Assembly (NCBI RefSeq): GCF_029946505.1
Contig: NZ_JARZHG010000008.1
Span: 248,001 to 312,000, forward strand
Length of the DNA: 64,000 nt
Direction of reading: 5' to 3'
Origin: Polyangium sp. y55x31
GTDB lineage: Bacteria > Myxococcota_A > Polyangia > Polyangiales > Polyangiaceae
The notes beneath the pieces were generated by a model, which was given only the letters and a program-made list of their open reading frames with translations, did no database searches and was not told the origin of the DNA. Positions 34,510 through 44,111 of the stretch are shown here, piece after piece (position 1 is the first letter of the stretch; every line of letters starts with the position of its first letter). The translations under genes were made by a program, and so were the position numbers.

Positions 34510-36921
34510 CTACGCCGCCCGCGGCGTCTCCACCTCCACCGGCCAGGCCGCCGCAGGCGCCGAGCGTAGCGCGATCGTCAGCACCTCGTCGAGCGTCTCG
34601 ACGAAGTGGAAATGCAGCGACCGCAGCACCTCTTCAGGCAGATCCTCGAGCTCGGCCTCATTGTCCCGCGGCAGGATGATCTCCGGAATGCCCGCCCGAT
34701 GCGCGCCGAGCACTTTTTCCTTCACGCCGCCGATCGGCAAGACTCGCCCGCGCAGCGTGATTTCCCCGGTCATCGCGACATCCTTGCGGACGCGTTTGCC
34801 CGAGAGCGCCGATACGATTGCCGACGCCATCGTCACGCCCGCGCTCGGCCCGTCCTTCGGAATCGCGCCGGCGGGCACGTGGACGTGCATGTCCCGCCCC
34901 TCCAGCCGCTCCCGCGGCACGCCGAGCGCCGCGCTGTGCTCGCGCGCATAGGTCAGCGCCGCGCGCCCGCTCTCTTTCATGACGTCGCCGAGCTGCCCGG
35001 TCAGCACGAGCTCGCCCTTGCCCGGAACGATGCTCGCCTCGACGTGCATGATGTCGCCGCCCTCCTGCGTGTAATACATGCCCGTCGCGACGCCGACCTC
35101 GTCTCGTTCGAGCGCAGCCGTGGGCCGCATGCGCGGACGCCGCAGGAGCGCACGGACGTCCGCGACCGTCTCGACCGGCACCCGCTGGGCCGAGCCCGTC
35201 GCAATACGATGGGCCGCTTTTCGCGCAAGAGAGCCGATCGCCCGTTCGAGCTGCCGCACGCCCGCCTCGTGCGTGTAGCTCGTGATGATGTCGAGTAGCG
35301 CCACGTCCGACACGACGAGCTGCTCCTCTTCGAGCGCGCACTCGCGCCGCTGCCGCGGGAGCAGATACCGCCGGGCGATCTCGAGCTTCTCGATCTCCGT
35401 GTAGCCCGGGAACGTGATCGTCTCCATGCGATCGAGCAGCGGCGCGGGAATGCCCTCGCGCAGGTTCGCCGTGCACACGAAGAGGACCTCCGAGAGGTCG
35501 AAGGGCAACCCGAGGTAATGGTCGACGAACGTCACGTTCTGCGCCGGATCGAGCACCTCGAGCAGCGCGGCCGCCGGATCGCCCTGGTACGACACGCCGA
35601 GTTTGTCGATCTCGTCCAGCGTGAAGACGGGGTTTTTCGAGCCCACGCGCCGCATGCCCTGCAGAATCCGGCCGGGCATCGCGCCGACGTACGTGCGCCG
35701 GTGCCCGCGGATGTCGGCCTCGTCGCGCGCGCCGCCGAGCGAGACGCGGATGTATTTGCGCCCCATCGCCCGCGCGATGCTCTCCGCGATGCTCGTCTTT
35801 CCCGTGCCAGGCGGACCGAGGAAGAGCAGAATCGGCCCACGCGCGGCCCGCTGCGCCCGCTCGGGCGCCGAGATCTGCCCCTGCAGGCGCAATTTGATGA
35901 CACTGAGCAGCTCGAGCACCCGATCCTTCACGTCGCCGAGGCCGTAATGGTCCTCGTCGAGGATCCGCCGCGCCATTTCCAGATCGACGTGGTCGTCCGT
36001 CCGCCGATTCCACGGCAAATCACCGACCCATTCGAGCCAGCTCGTCAACACCTGCGCCTCGGGCGAGGTCTCCCGGCTCATCCGGCGCAGCCGACCGAGC
36101 TCGCGGCGCACCTCCTCGCGCACCTCGATCGGCAGATCCGCCGCGTCGATCTTCTTTTCCAGCCGATCCGCGACGCCCGCCTCGTCCTCCTCGCCCAGCT
36201 CTTTCTGGATCGCCTTCAATTGCTCGCGCAGATAAAGCTCCCGCTGCCGCTCGCCGAGCTCCTCCTGCACCGTCGTCCGGATCTTCTCCTGCGTCTCGGC
36301 GATCCCGATTTGTCGATGCAAATGCACCGTGAGCGCGCGCAGCCGCTCCACGGTCCGCAGCGTCTCCAGAAGGCCCTGCTTTTCGGCCACCGGGAGATCG
36401 AGGTAAAACGCGACGTGGTTCGCGAGCGCGCTCGGATCCTCGACGCCGCCGAGGAACTGCTCGAGCGCCTCTTTCGGCGCGCCGCGGCGCTTGCCGTACT
36501 CGATCGCCCGCTCACGCACCTCGCGGGCGAGCGCGAGCACGACCGCCTCCTCCCCCGGGCGGCGAGGCAGATCCGCGAGCTCCACGCAAGCCGCGCGCAG
36601 GATCCCGTCCTCCGTGACGTATCGCAGCGCCGTGGCGCGACGCTCGCACTGCAAGACGAGCGAGAGCCCCGTCCCCAGCCTCTGAACCTGGGCGATCCGT
36701 CCGATCACGCCCACCGCGAAAAGACTGCTCTCCGTGGGCTCCTCCGAGGTGTCACGTTGCGCGACGGCGAAGACCCGCTTGTCCTCCCCGTCGGCGCGGA
36801 GCGCTATCTCCACCGCGCGCAAGGTCTTCAGCCTTCCTGCGGTGATCGGCGTCGCGAGCCCGGGAAATAGCACCGTGTCGCGCAGCGGTAGGACGGGCAA
36901 GGTGAACCGTTCGGCCATCAT
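34510..36921 (-). CDS. lon: Lon protease
   Basis: ATP-dependent serine protease of 803 aa that degrades damaged and regulatory proteins in the cytoplasm. An N-terminal substrate domain (about 5-200) is followed by a coiled coil, then AAA+ with Walker A GPPGTGKTS near 370 and Walker B FTLDEIDK. The C-terminal protease has the Ser-Lys dyad: Ser693 in DGPSAGVTM and Lys734 in GGVKEK, the normal spacing of about 41. GGGGGAA lies upstream; the second ATG (36918) has the better distance. Length agrees with LonA. A divergent acetyltransferase gene lies upstream. Myxobacteria often carry two lon genes; which this is cannot be said. Confidence 0.97.
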   Translation of the reverse strand: MMAERFTLPVLPLRDTVLFPGLATPITAGRLKTLRAVEIALRADGEDKRVFAVAQRDTSEEPTESSLFAVGVIGRIAQVQRLGTGLSLVLQCERRATALRYVTEDGILRAACVELADLPRRPGEEAVVLALAREVRERAIEYGKRRGAPKEALEQFLGGVEDPSALANHVAFYLDLPVAEKQGLLETLRTVERLRALTVHLHRQIGIAETQEKIRTTVQEELGERQRELYLREQLKAIQKELGEEDEAGVADRLEKKIDAADLPIEVREEVRRELGRLRRMSRETSPEAQVLTSWLEWVGDLPWNRRTDDHVDLEMARRILDEDHYGLGDVKDRVLELLSVIKLRLQGQISAPERAQRAARGPILLFLGPPGTGKTSIAESIARAMGRKYIRVSLGGARDEADIRGHRRTYVGAMPGRILQGMRRVGSKNPVFTLDEIDKLGVSYQGDPAAALLEVLDPAQNVTFVDHYLGLPFDLSEVLFVCTANLREGIPAPLLDRMETITFPGYTEIEKLEIARRYLLPRQRRECALEEEQLVVSDVALLDIITSYTHEAGVRQLERAIGSLARKAAHRIATGSAQRVPVETVADVRALLRRPRMRPTAALERDEVGVATGMYYTQEGGDIMHVEASIVPGKGELVLTGQLGDVMKESGRAALTYAREHSAALGVPRERLEGRDMHVHVPAGAIPKDGPSAGVTMASAIVSALSGKRVRKDVAMTGEITLRGRVLPIGGVKEKVLGAHRAGIPEIILPRDNEAELEDLPEEVLRSLHFHFVETLDEVLTIALRSAPAAAWPVEVETPRAA

Positions 36922-37094
36922 TTCCCCCGGATTTGGCGGTCAGATCGACGTTTGCGAGGGCCGTGCCATCGGGGACGTCACCGATCGTCCACCAAGAACC
37001 GACCTATGCCCGCCCCTCCGCGCGCCCCGGGGACACACGGAGCACGGAGCGGGCGCGCGGGCGCGACGAACGATGTGGTAGGTTCGCCCCCGCC

Positions 37095-38315
37095 ATGTCC
37101 ATCGAGATTCGCCTCCTCGGCCCCGAGCACTCGGACGAGTTTGCCCATCCCATTCGTACGGCCTTTGGTCTCCCCCCCTCGCAGGAGCGCCTGGAGCGAT
37201 CCCGACGGCTGCCCGAGCTCGTCACGCGGATCGGGGCTTATGACGGCAATACGATCGTCGGCTCCGCCGGCGCGTTCGCCTTCGACTTCAGCACGCCCGG
37301 CGGCGGCACCGTGCCCACGTCGGGCCTGACGATGGTCGCGGTGATGCCGACGCACCGGCGGCGCGGCATCCTGCGCAAGCTCATCGAGCGGCAATTTGCC
37401 GACGCGCGGGACCGCGGGCAGCCCATCGCGGCGCTCTGGGCGACCGAGGCGACGATTTACGGGCGCTTCGGGTACGGCATCGCCGCATTCTCGGGCGACG
37501 TGTCGATCGAGCGCGACCGCTCCGCATTCGTGGGCTCGCCCGTCCCCTTCGAGGCCGAGTTCGTGAGCGAGGCGGAGGCGCTCGAGCGCATACCACCGCT
37601 TTACGAGCGTGCGCGCCGCGCTGCCCCGTGCATGCCGTCGCGCTCGCCCGGGTGGTGGAGCCTGCGGAGGCTGATCGATGCGGAATCGATGCGCGCCGGA
37701 TCGGGGCCGCTGCAACGCGTGATCGTCAAGGTCGATGGCCGCGATGAGGGGTATGCGCTCTACCGCGTTCGCCTCGAGCACACGGACCCGCAGATCCCGG
37801 TCACGGTCGTGACGGTGCAAGAGGCGATGGGCGCGACGCCGGCGGGCACGCGCGCCGCGTGGCGGTACCTCTGCGACATCGACCTCGCGACGCGCATCAA
37901 CGCGACGTGTTTGCCCCCGGATCACCCGCTCTTCCTGCTGCTCGCGGAGCCGCGGCGGATGCATTATCGCACCTACGACTCGGTGTGGGTCCGCATCGTG
38001 GACGTGCCGGCGGCGCTCGCGGCGCGGCGTTATGGCGGCGAGGACTCGATCGTGATCGAGGTCGACGATGAATTCTGCCCGTGGAACACGGGTCGGTATC
38101 GCCTCGACGCGGCCACCTCGCGCGCGGCGCGGACCGAGGAGCCCTGTGATTTGCGGGTCTCGGCCGCGGCGCTCGGCTCGGCGTACCTCGGCGGGTTTTC
38201 GTTCTCGCGCCTCGCGGAAGTCGGTGGCGCCGCTCCGCGGACCGAAGGTGCGCTCGAGCGCGCCGATCGAATGTTCGTCGGCGCGCGCCTCCCGTATTGC
38301 CCCGAGATCTTCTGA
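37095..38315 (+). CDS. Eis-like GNAT acetyltransferase
   Basis: A 406-aa acetyltransferase of the Eis type: two GNAT domains and a C-terminal SCP2-like part. The acetyl-CoA loop is VMPTHRRRGILRKL (about 81-94). The general acid Tyr122 lies in EATIYGRFGYG, and the chain ends EIF, matching the terminal Phe whose carboxylate is the general base in mycobacterial Eis. It should N-acetylate amines, perhaps aminoglycosides or lysines. The ATG at 37095 (MSIEIRLL) is preferred over a 54-codon extension in front. Its stop abuts the stop of the convergent lipoprotein gene with no gap. Confidence 0.88.
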   Translation: MSIEIRLLGPEHSDEFAHPIRTAFGLPPSQERLERSRRLPELVTRIGAYDGNTIVGSAGAFAFDFSTPGGGTVPTSGLTMVAVMPTHRRRGILRKLIERQFADARDRGQPIAALWATEATIYGRFGYGIAAFSGDVSIERDRSAFVGSPVPFEAEFVSEAEALERIPPLYERARRAAPCMPSRSPGWWSLRRLIDAESMRAGSGPLQRVIVKVDGRDEGYALYRVRLEHTDPQIPVTVVTVQEAMGATPAGTRAAWRYLCDIDLATRINATCLPPDHPLFLLLAEPRRMHYRTYDSVWVRIVDVPAALAARRYGGEDSIVIEVDDEFCPWNTGRYRLDAATSRAARTEEPCDLRVSAAALGSAYLGGFSFSRLAEVGGAAPRTEGALERADRMFVGARLPYCPEIF

Positions 38316-40445
38316 TTACTGCGGCATGCCCTGCGGCGGCGGGCCCGGCGGCCTCGGGCCCCTGCCGCCCGGGGGCCGGAGACCCTTGGGAAAACGTGGC
38401 CTCGGCGGCCCGTCGTCCGGCGTCCCGCTCATCGGCCCGCGGCGCGGGCCTTTCATTGCGCCCTCCTCGGCCGGATCCTCGGCGCGGGACATCGGCGCTT
38501 CGTCCGCGCCCTCGCGATCGTCGCCGCCGGCCCGGTCCTCGGCCTCGGCCTTCTTGTCGTCGGCGTCGGCGTCGAACGCGAGCCGCTCGGCGAGCGGCAT
38601 CTCGGGCAGCTCGAGCAGCACGCCGTCCCCGAGGAATGGCAGGATGTTGATGTACGCGTTCATCGCGTGACAAACGGAGTCTGTCCGGACATACCGTTCT
38701 CGCACGCTCCAGAACACGCCGCCCGCGGCCGCCTTCGGGTTCTTCACCACGAAATCGTTCTCGGGCGCGTAGGTGTATTGCATGATCTGCCGGACGGCGG
38801 CGACCACGGCGTCCTTGTAGGCGTCGCAGTTGTCCCTGCCCTTGTCCCGGCAAAACATGAACACCTCGCTCATGACCTCGGCGAGCCAGCCCGTGCCGCT
38901 GCTCGAAAGCGAGCCCTTCCAGCGCCCGTGCCGGTAAGCGTCTTCGGGCCGCTTCCACTGCCGCCCGAGGAGCTCGCGCGAGCAGCGGAAGACCGTGTCC
39001 TCGATGCGTTTGTCGCCGGTGGACTTGGCGAAATCGAGCAGCGAAAGGACGAGCCACGAGCTCGAGATCGGGTTCGGCTTGCGGTACTCGTCGCCGACGT
39101 AGCAGCCGTTCTTTTCCACCTTCTGCACGAGGAACATCGCCGTCGACGCGGCGGCGTCGAGGTACTTCGTGTCCTTCGTCGCGCGGTGCAAACGCGAGAG
39201 CGCCGAGAGGACCTGCCCGGTATACAGCGTCGACTCCTTCGCCTGCACCGACCAGGGCCCGCCCTCGTGCTGGCTCAACGACGCGCGCACGGCGCCCGTG
39301 GGGAGCTGCATCGAAATGAGCCAATCCCCGGCCTTGCGCGCGGCGTCCATGTACTTCGCGTCCTTCGTCAGGGCGTGAAGCTCGAGCAGCGTGAAGATCG
39401 TCTTCGAAGTCGTGCCGACGACGAGCTTTCGCTCGGGTTTGCCGCGCTTCAGGTCGAGCGTGTAGAAAAACCCGCCCGCGGTGTGGTCGCGCTCGTCGCG
39501 GCTCTGCATCGAAAGGAGGAATTCGGCCGTGCTCTTCGTCTTGTCGAGCAGGCTCTTGTCCTTCTTCATCGCGTGCAGCTTGAGCAGCGTGAAGCCCGTC
39601 GAGGCCGTGTAAATGGTGTGGAGCTCGGGCTCGAACGCATCCGCCGGGGCGTGATAGTACTTGTGCGCCCCCTTGTGCTCGGCGTCGAGGACGCGAAGCA
39701 GATACGCCTGGCCCTCGTCGATGCGCTTCGCGAGCAGCGTCTTGTCGAACGATCGGAGCGGAACGAGCCCGTGATCGAGCTCGAGCCCCTTGCCTTCGTG
39801 TTCGAGGATCGACATGCCGTGATCCGGCAGCTCGATGGCGAGCCGCGTCGTCCCGAGCGCCTCCTTCGTCCCGCCCCCGGAGGCGACGGCGCGCCGCGTG
39901 GCTTCCTTGAGCGTCACGCACAAAGACGCATCCGAGGCCTCGCCGCGCGCCACCTGGACGCCTTCACGATACCCCCACACGACGGCGCGGAATGGCTTCG
40001 GCGATGATCCCGGGGGTTCGGCGGCGGAGCTCGGCTCGCCCGAGCGTAGACCCCGAACGTCGAACGGGAGCTCGCACGTGACGCTCTCCCCTTCCTTTTC
40101 GACCGCCGCGACCTTTCGCACGAAGCCGAGGACACGATCGCGAAAGACCTGATTTTCGAGCGGCGCGCCCGCATTGTCGGGGCCCGTGATCTTCGGGTCC
40201 GGCACCTTCGGCAGGTTCTCGGCGATCTTCGCGTCGAAGCGGTCGTCGTGCAGGTCCGGCGCGCGGACACGCGCCTTCTTCTTGTCGGGCGCAATCGCCG
40301 CGCTCGCCGTGCCGCTCGGAGCCGGCGTCGCCTCGCTCTCCTTGCCGCTGTTACGGTTGCAGCCCGCTGCGCCGACGAGAGACAACGCCGCCGCGGAGGC
40401 GAGCGCCGAAAACCAGGCTATCGAAATGGGGCTTCTTTGCCGCAT
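38316..40445 (-). CDS. Large alpha-helical lipoprotein (alpha/alpha toroid-like)
   Basis: A 709-aa lipoprotein from the ATG at 40445 (MRQRSPISIAW), lipobox VGAAGC. About residues 230-590 form helical pairs with YLLRVLDAEH, YTASTGFTLL and LSALSRLH, the look of an alpha/alpha-barrel as in glycosidases, lyases or C5-epimerases, without a catalytic motif I can assign. The C-terminus is acidic then Pro/Arg/Gly-rich. Residues encoded at 40014-40061 come from a palindromic repeat (see 40014). The frame upstream of 40445 is open but would put the lipobox far inside. The stop directly adjoins the Eis-like gene. Confidence 0.6.
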   Translation of the reverse strand: MRQRSPISIAWFSALASAAALSLVGAAGCNRNSGKESEATPAPSGTASAAIAPDKKKARVRAPDLHDDRFDAKIAENLPKVPDPKITGPDNAGAPLENQVFRDRVLGFVRKVAAVEKEGESVTCELPFDVRGLRSGEPSSAAEPPGSSPKPFRAVVWGYREGVQVARGEASDASLCVTLKEATRRAVASGGGTKEALGTTRLAIELPDHGMSILEHEGKGLELDHGLVPLRSFDKTLLAKRIDEGQAYLLRVLDAEHKGAHKYYHAPADAFEPELHTIYTASTGFTLLKLHAMKKDKSLLDKTKSTAEFLLSMQSRDERDHTAGGFFYTLDLKRGKPERKLVVGTTSKTIFTLLELHALTKDAKYMDAARKAGDWLISMQLPTGAVRASLSQHEGGPWSVQAKESTLYTGQVLSALSRLHRATKDTKYLDAAASTAMFLVQKVEKNGCYVGDEYRKPNPISSSWLVLSLLDFAKSTGDKRIEDTVFRCSRELLGRQWKRPEDAYRHGRWKGSLSSSGTGWLAEVMSEVFMFCRDKGRDNCDAYKDAVVAAVRQIMQYTYAPENDFVVKNPKAAAGGVFWSVRERYVRTDSVCHAMNAYINILPFLGDGVLLELPEMPLAERLAFDADADDKKAEAEDRAGGDDREGADEAPMSRAEDPAEEGAMKGPRRGPMSGTPDDGPPRPRFPKGLRPPGGRGPRPPGPPPQGMPQ
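40014..40061. repeat. Palindromic repeat, copy B (inside a reading frame)
   Basis: The central 22 nt (40028-40049) match 2537-2558 at 21 of 22 positions, with flanks also alike. Read on the minus strand it adds about 16 residues including RGLRSGEPSSA to the helical lipoprotein, between a beta-rich segment and KPFRAVVWGY. Confidence 0.6.
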
Positions 40446-40754
40446 GGAAGGTCCGTAAAGGGAACTCCGACCCTTACCAAGGATCACGGGCCCGCGCAAG
40501 GCAGCACGAAATCGTCGCACGCTCCACGTGTCCCCCTGGGACGGAGCCGCCACCTGTGCCACATCGGGCCATTCGCACCGCACGGAACGCGGTTTTTTGC
40601 CATTGACGCGGCGCACGGCATGGTTGTGCGACATGTATGCGCATCGGCGCTCGTGAACGCTGCACGTGGGCGCCTTGACACCCCCCGGATGCGTCGGTTA
40701 GGTAGGAAGACTTTTATTCCTTCATCTTGTGTGAAGGACGAAGGGAGCGACTCG
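40446..40754. other. 309-bp divergent intergenic region
   Basis: No gene is supported; the open frame running through from 40248 is a shadow. It holds the promoter candidate at 40675 for the beta-propeller gene. The promoter of the divergent helical lipoprotein is not obvious. Confidence 0.5.
40675..40703 (+). promoter_or_regulatory. Candidate sigma-A promoter of beta-propeller gene
   Basis: TTGACA at 40675-40680, a 17-nt spacer, then TTAGGT, close to the TAAGGG -10 reported for myxobacterial housekeeping promoters. It is 52 bases before the start codon. Confidence 0.4.
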
Positions 40755-43700
40755 ATGCGCAGTTTCTTGAATCGTGGTCCCGTCGCACGAACGGCGGGCC
40801 TCTTGACGGCGTTATTGTTCGTGGCGGGGCCGGGATGCGCCACGAATACGGGTGATGGGGAAGAGAACACGGGCGAGAGCAAGGAGGCCGCAAAGGCCAC
40901 GACCTCGTTCTTGTCGGCCGATCGGCCGAACTATCAGTTCACGTGGGGCGAAGAGGAGGAAGAGGAAGAAGAAGAGGAGGAGGAGGAGGAAGAGGAGCAG
41001 GAGCTCGAGGAGGGCGACATCTACCGTGTCATGAACAATGGCACCCTCCTGAACCTCAACTGGTATCGCGGCCTGCAGGTGATCGACGTCAGTGACGTGA
41101 CCGATCCCAAGATCGTCGGCCAGCTCCAGGTGGGGGGCTCGCCGGTCGAGATGTACGTCGACGGGACGCGCGCGATCCTCCTGATGAACGACTGGTACGG
41201 CTACAAGGGCAAACCGAACAGCCTCGAGGTCGACAGCAAGTCGGGCAGCACCGTCATGCTCGTCGACATCTCGAACCCGTCGCAGCCCGTTTTGCTCTCG
41301 CAGTACGCCGTGCCGGGTTACATCCAGACGAGCCGCTTCGCGAACGGCGCGACGCAGGACGCGCTCTTCGTCGCGTCGAGCTACTACGACTGGTACATCA
41401 ACGATCAAGGCTACTGGGAGTGGATCCTCGGCAGCACCGTGAAGAGCTTCGACGTCGGCCAGACGGCCATGACGGAGAAGAGCGAGCTGCCCCTCGGCGG
41501 CTACGTCTCGGCCATCCATGCGGAGAACGAGGTGCTCCTCGTGGCGCGCGAGAAGGACTGGTGGTCATCGCAGCAGAGCGATATCGCGGTCATCGACATC
41601 TCCGACAACGGCGGCACGATGGTCAAGCGCGACGAGGTGACCGTGAACGGTTACATCCGGTCGCAGTTCCACATGGACTACCGGAACGACCAGCTCCGGA
41701 TCTTCTCGGGCCCGCAATGGGGCTGGGGCCAGCATAGCTACCTCCAGACGTTCGACGCGACGAACCTCGACAACGTCACGCCGATCGACTCCGTGCCGTT
41801 CGGCTCGGACATGAACCTCTTCGCCGCGGTCTTCCTCGACGATCGGGCGTTCGCGGTGACGTACCGGAATTACGATCCGTTCCACGCCTTCTCGATCGAC
41901 GCGAACGGCCACGCCGAGGAGAAGAGCGAGTTCATCGTCTCCGGCTGGAACGACTTCTTCCGGCCCGCGTTCGACAACACGCGCCTCATCGGCATCGGCG
42001 TCGATGATCAGAACGGCCGCAAGCTCGCCGTCAGCCTCTACGACATCACGAACCTCGAAAACCCGAACCCGCTCTTGGCGCGCCAGGAGGTGCAGGGCGA
42101 CGATAACGGCTGGAACTGGTCCGAGGCGAGCTGGGACCACCGCGCGTTCAGCGTGCTCCACAACGCGGTGAACGTGGCAGCGCCGACGGGCGAGATCGAG
42201 ACGGGCCTCGTGCTCCTGCCCTTCGCCGGCTACAAGTACACGGATAACTGGTCATCCTGGTCATACCAATCCGCCGTCCAGATCTTCACGTTCTCGGAGA
42301 CGACGATCACGCGCCGCGGCATCATGGACCATCCCGACTCGGTCCGTCGCACGTTCAAGCTCGGCGCGACGAACGGGGCGAACCTGTCCGAGACGCAGCT
42401 CCGCACCTGGGATCAATCGAACCTCGACGCGCCCGAGAAGGTCGGCGAGCTCGGGCTGGCGCCGGATTACACGAAGGTCTGGGTCTACGACAATTACCGC
42501 GCGCGCCTGCGCGGCCCGGACAACGAAGATTACTGGTACTGGTACGAGACGGACGCGAAGGCGAAGATCGACATCATCCGGAACTCGGAGCCCGTCGACA
42601 CCGGCACGCCCGTGGCGACGATCGAGGTCCCGGCGAACGCGCAGTACTACCAGGTGGACGATCTGCTCGTCACGGTCCAGGGCAAGTGGGTCACCTGGCC
42701 GAACTACGAGACGACCATCTCGGTCTGGGACCTCTCGAACCCGAAGAAGCCGGTCCAGGCGGGTCAGCTCGTCACGACGGAGCTGCCGTACCAATACTAC
42801 TATTACGGGGACGGGAATGGCGTCGTCGGGAAGAAGACGCTTGGGTTCGTCTCGACGAACAATGTCCAGGGCGACTCGGTCGCGATGGAATATTGCTATG
42901 CGTACACGTACTACTGGTCGTCGTCCTGCAGGGGCCAGGAGGGCTGCACGTACTTCACTGGCTCGCGCGACTGCCGGACGATCAACGGCCAGACCGAGTA
43001 CTGCAACGGCGGCTTCGCGCAGTGCACCGATCACGCGGACGCGGAGACGACCTGCGTCCCGGTCGACTGGTCGCAGGTCGAGGCACAGCAGCAGGGCTAC
43101 TCGTATTGCTACGGGACCGAGTACGACGCGGCGCTCTTCCGTACGAAGGCGCAGCTCAAGCTCGTGAATTTCTCGAACCCTTATCACCCGACGCTCCTCG
43201 CGCCGATCGACCTGACGCCCGGGCAGGACGAGGAGTTCGTCGCGGCGAGCGGGCTCGACGACGACATCTTCGTCACCGTCAAGAAGCCGGTCGCGGTGCC
43301 CGGCGACACGCGCGCCTACGCGCGGTACTTCCTGAAGCAGATCGACCTGAAGAAGCCCGCGCAGCCGAAGGTCGAGGCCGGGATCAACGTGCCCGGCACG
43401 ATCATCTCGAAGGACGGCTCGACGATCTTCACGCGGGACCCCGTCTGGGGCCAGCAGGACTACATCGAGACCGCCGTCTCGAAGCTGAAGCTCCAGAGCA
43501 ACAAGGCCGAGCTCGAGAACAAACACCATTTCGCGGACCGGTCCGTGAACGCGCTGTTCATCGACAAGGGCGGCAGGCCGGTCGTTTCGCACAACCTCGT
43601 GTGGGAGCCCTACAGCTACTACACGACCAACAATGACCGGTTCAGCGTCCTCAAGCCGAAGAGCGGCAACAACAATACGTTCCAGGTCATGTCGAACGTG

Positions 43701-43952
43701 AAGCGCCCGGCTGGCGCGAGCCTGATCAGCGCCGCCGAGCGCCGCGCGTTCTTCTCGCTGGGCGGTGGCGTGCTCATGGCAAACCTGGACGATCCGACGA
43801 CGCCGACGTCCACGGCATTCTTCCCGGGTTGGAACTGGTACTACAGCGTCACCCCGATCATCGACGACGACGAGGTGCTGATCGCGGCGGGTCGTTACGG
43901 CGTGCACGAGGCCGATCTCGACACGCACAACCTGCTGACGACCGGCAATTAA
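40755..43952 (+). CDS. Beta-propeller lipoprotein with poly-Glu tract
   Basis: A 1065-aa lipoprotein from the ATG at 40755 (MRSFLN), with GGGAG upstream and lipobox VAGPGC (Cys28). A run of 16 Glu (nt 40950-40997) follows a short linker. The rest is beta-rich with repeated blades of VIDVSD, DISNPSQPVLL, DITNLENPNP and VWDLSNPKKP, matching the secreted beta-propeller family PF09826. A Cys-rich insert near 720-770 has ten Cys. Surface binding is likely, the ligand unknown, and no catalytic motif is seen. A hairpin at 43972 follows. The long upstream extension of the frame is rejected. Confidence 0.8.
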   Translation: MRSFLNRGPVARTAGLLTALLFVAGPGCATNTGDGEENTGESKEAAKATTSFLSADRPNYQFTWGEEEEEEEEEEEEEEEEQELEEGDIYRVMNNGTLLNLNWYRGLQVIDVSDVTDPKIVGQLQVGGSPVEMYVDGTRAILLMNDWYGYKGKPNSLEVDSKSGSTVMLVDISNPSQPVLLSQYAVPGYIQTSRFANGATQDALFVASSYYDWYINDQGYWEWILGSTVKSFDVGQTAMTEKSELPLGGYVSAIHAENEVLLVAREKDWWSSQQSDIAVIDISDNGGTMVKRDEVTVNGYIRSQFHMDYRNDQLRIFSGPQWGWGQHSYLQTFDATNLDNVTPIDSVPFGSDMNLFAAVFLDDRAFAVTYRNYDPFHAFSIDANGHAEEKSEFIVSGWNDFFRPAFDNTRLIGIGVDDQNGRKLAVSLYDITNLENPNPLLARQEVQGDDNGWNWSEASWDHRAFSVLHNAVNVAAPTGEIETGLVLLPFAGYKYTDNWSSWSYQSAVQIFTFSETTITRRGIMDHPDSVRRTFKLGATNGANLSETQLRTWDQSNLDAPEKVGELGLAPDYTKVWVYDNYRARLRGPDNEDYWYWYETDAKAKIDIIRNSEPVDTGTPVATIEVPANAQYYQVDDLLVTVQGKWVTWPNYETTISVWDLSNPKKPVQAGQLVTTELPYQYYYYGDGNGVVGKKTLGFVSTNNVQGDSVAMEYCYAYTYYWSSSCRGQEGCTYFTGSRDCRTINGQTEYCNGGFAQCTDHADAETTCVPVDWSQVEAQQQGYSYCYGTEYDAALFRTKAQLKLVNFSNPYHPTLLAPIDLTPGQDEEFVAASGLDDDIFVTVKKPVAVPGDTRAYARYFLKQIDLKKPAQPKVEAGINVPGTIISKDGSTIFTRDPVWGQQDYIETAVSKLKLQSNKAELENKHHFADRSVNALFIDKGGRPVVSHNLVWEPYSYYTTNNDRFSVLKPKSGNNNTFQVMSNVKRPAGASLISAAERRAFFSLGGGVLMANLDDPTTPTSTAFFPGWNWYYSVTPIIDDDEVLIAAGRYGVHEADLDTHNLLTTGN
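40950..40997 (+). repeat. GAR triplet run coding 16 Glu
   Basis: Sixteen consecutive GAA/GAG codons. Triplet repeats keep frame when they change length. Confidence 0.9.
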
Positions 43953-43971
43953 TCTGTCCCACCCAATACGA

Positions 43972-44001
43972 CGCTCGCGAGCCCGAAAGGGTTCGCGAGC
44001 G
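43972..44001 (+). terminator. Hairpin after beta-propeller gene
   Basis: Stem CGCTCGCGAGCC/GGTTCGCGAGCG (one mismatch) with a 6-nt loop, 19 bases after the stop. A run of C follows instead of T. Confidence 0.6.
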
Positions 44002-44041
44002 CGCCCCCCCGCCGGGCGACGCCCCCCGACGCACCCCGCCG

Positions 44042-44071
44042 TTGACACCCCCTGCCCCGTGGCGCCATGAT
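44042..44071 (+). promoter_or_regulatory. Candidate promoter of small membrane protein gene
   Basis: TTGACA at 44042-44047, 18-nt spacer, then CATGAT (four of six to TATAAT). It shares TTGACACCCCC with the candidate at 40675. Confidence 0.35.
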
Positions 44072-44111
44072 GCGCCGCGACGCACTCCCTCATCCACGCG
44101 TCGGAAATTGT

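Noticed and set aside
40248-40754. Upstream extension of the beta-propeller frame
   Set aside because: It would bury the lipobox; the ATG at 40755 has GGGAG and a signal peptide.
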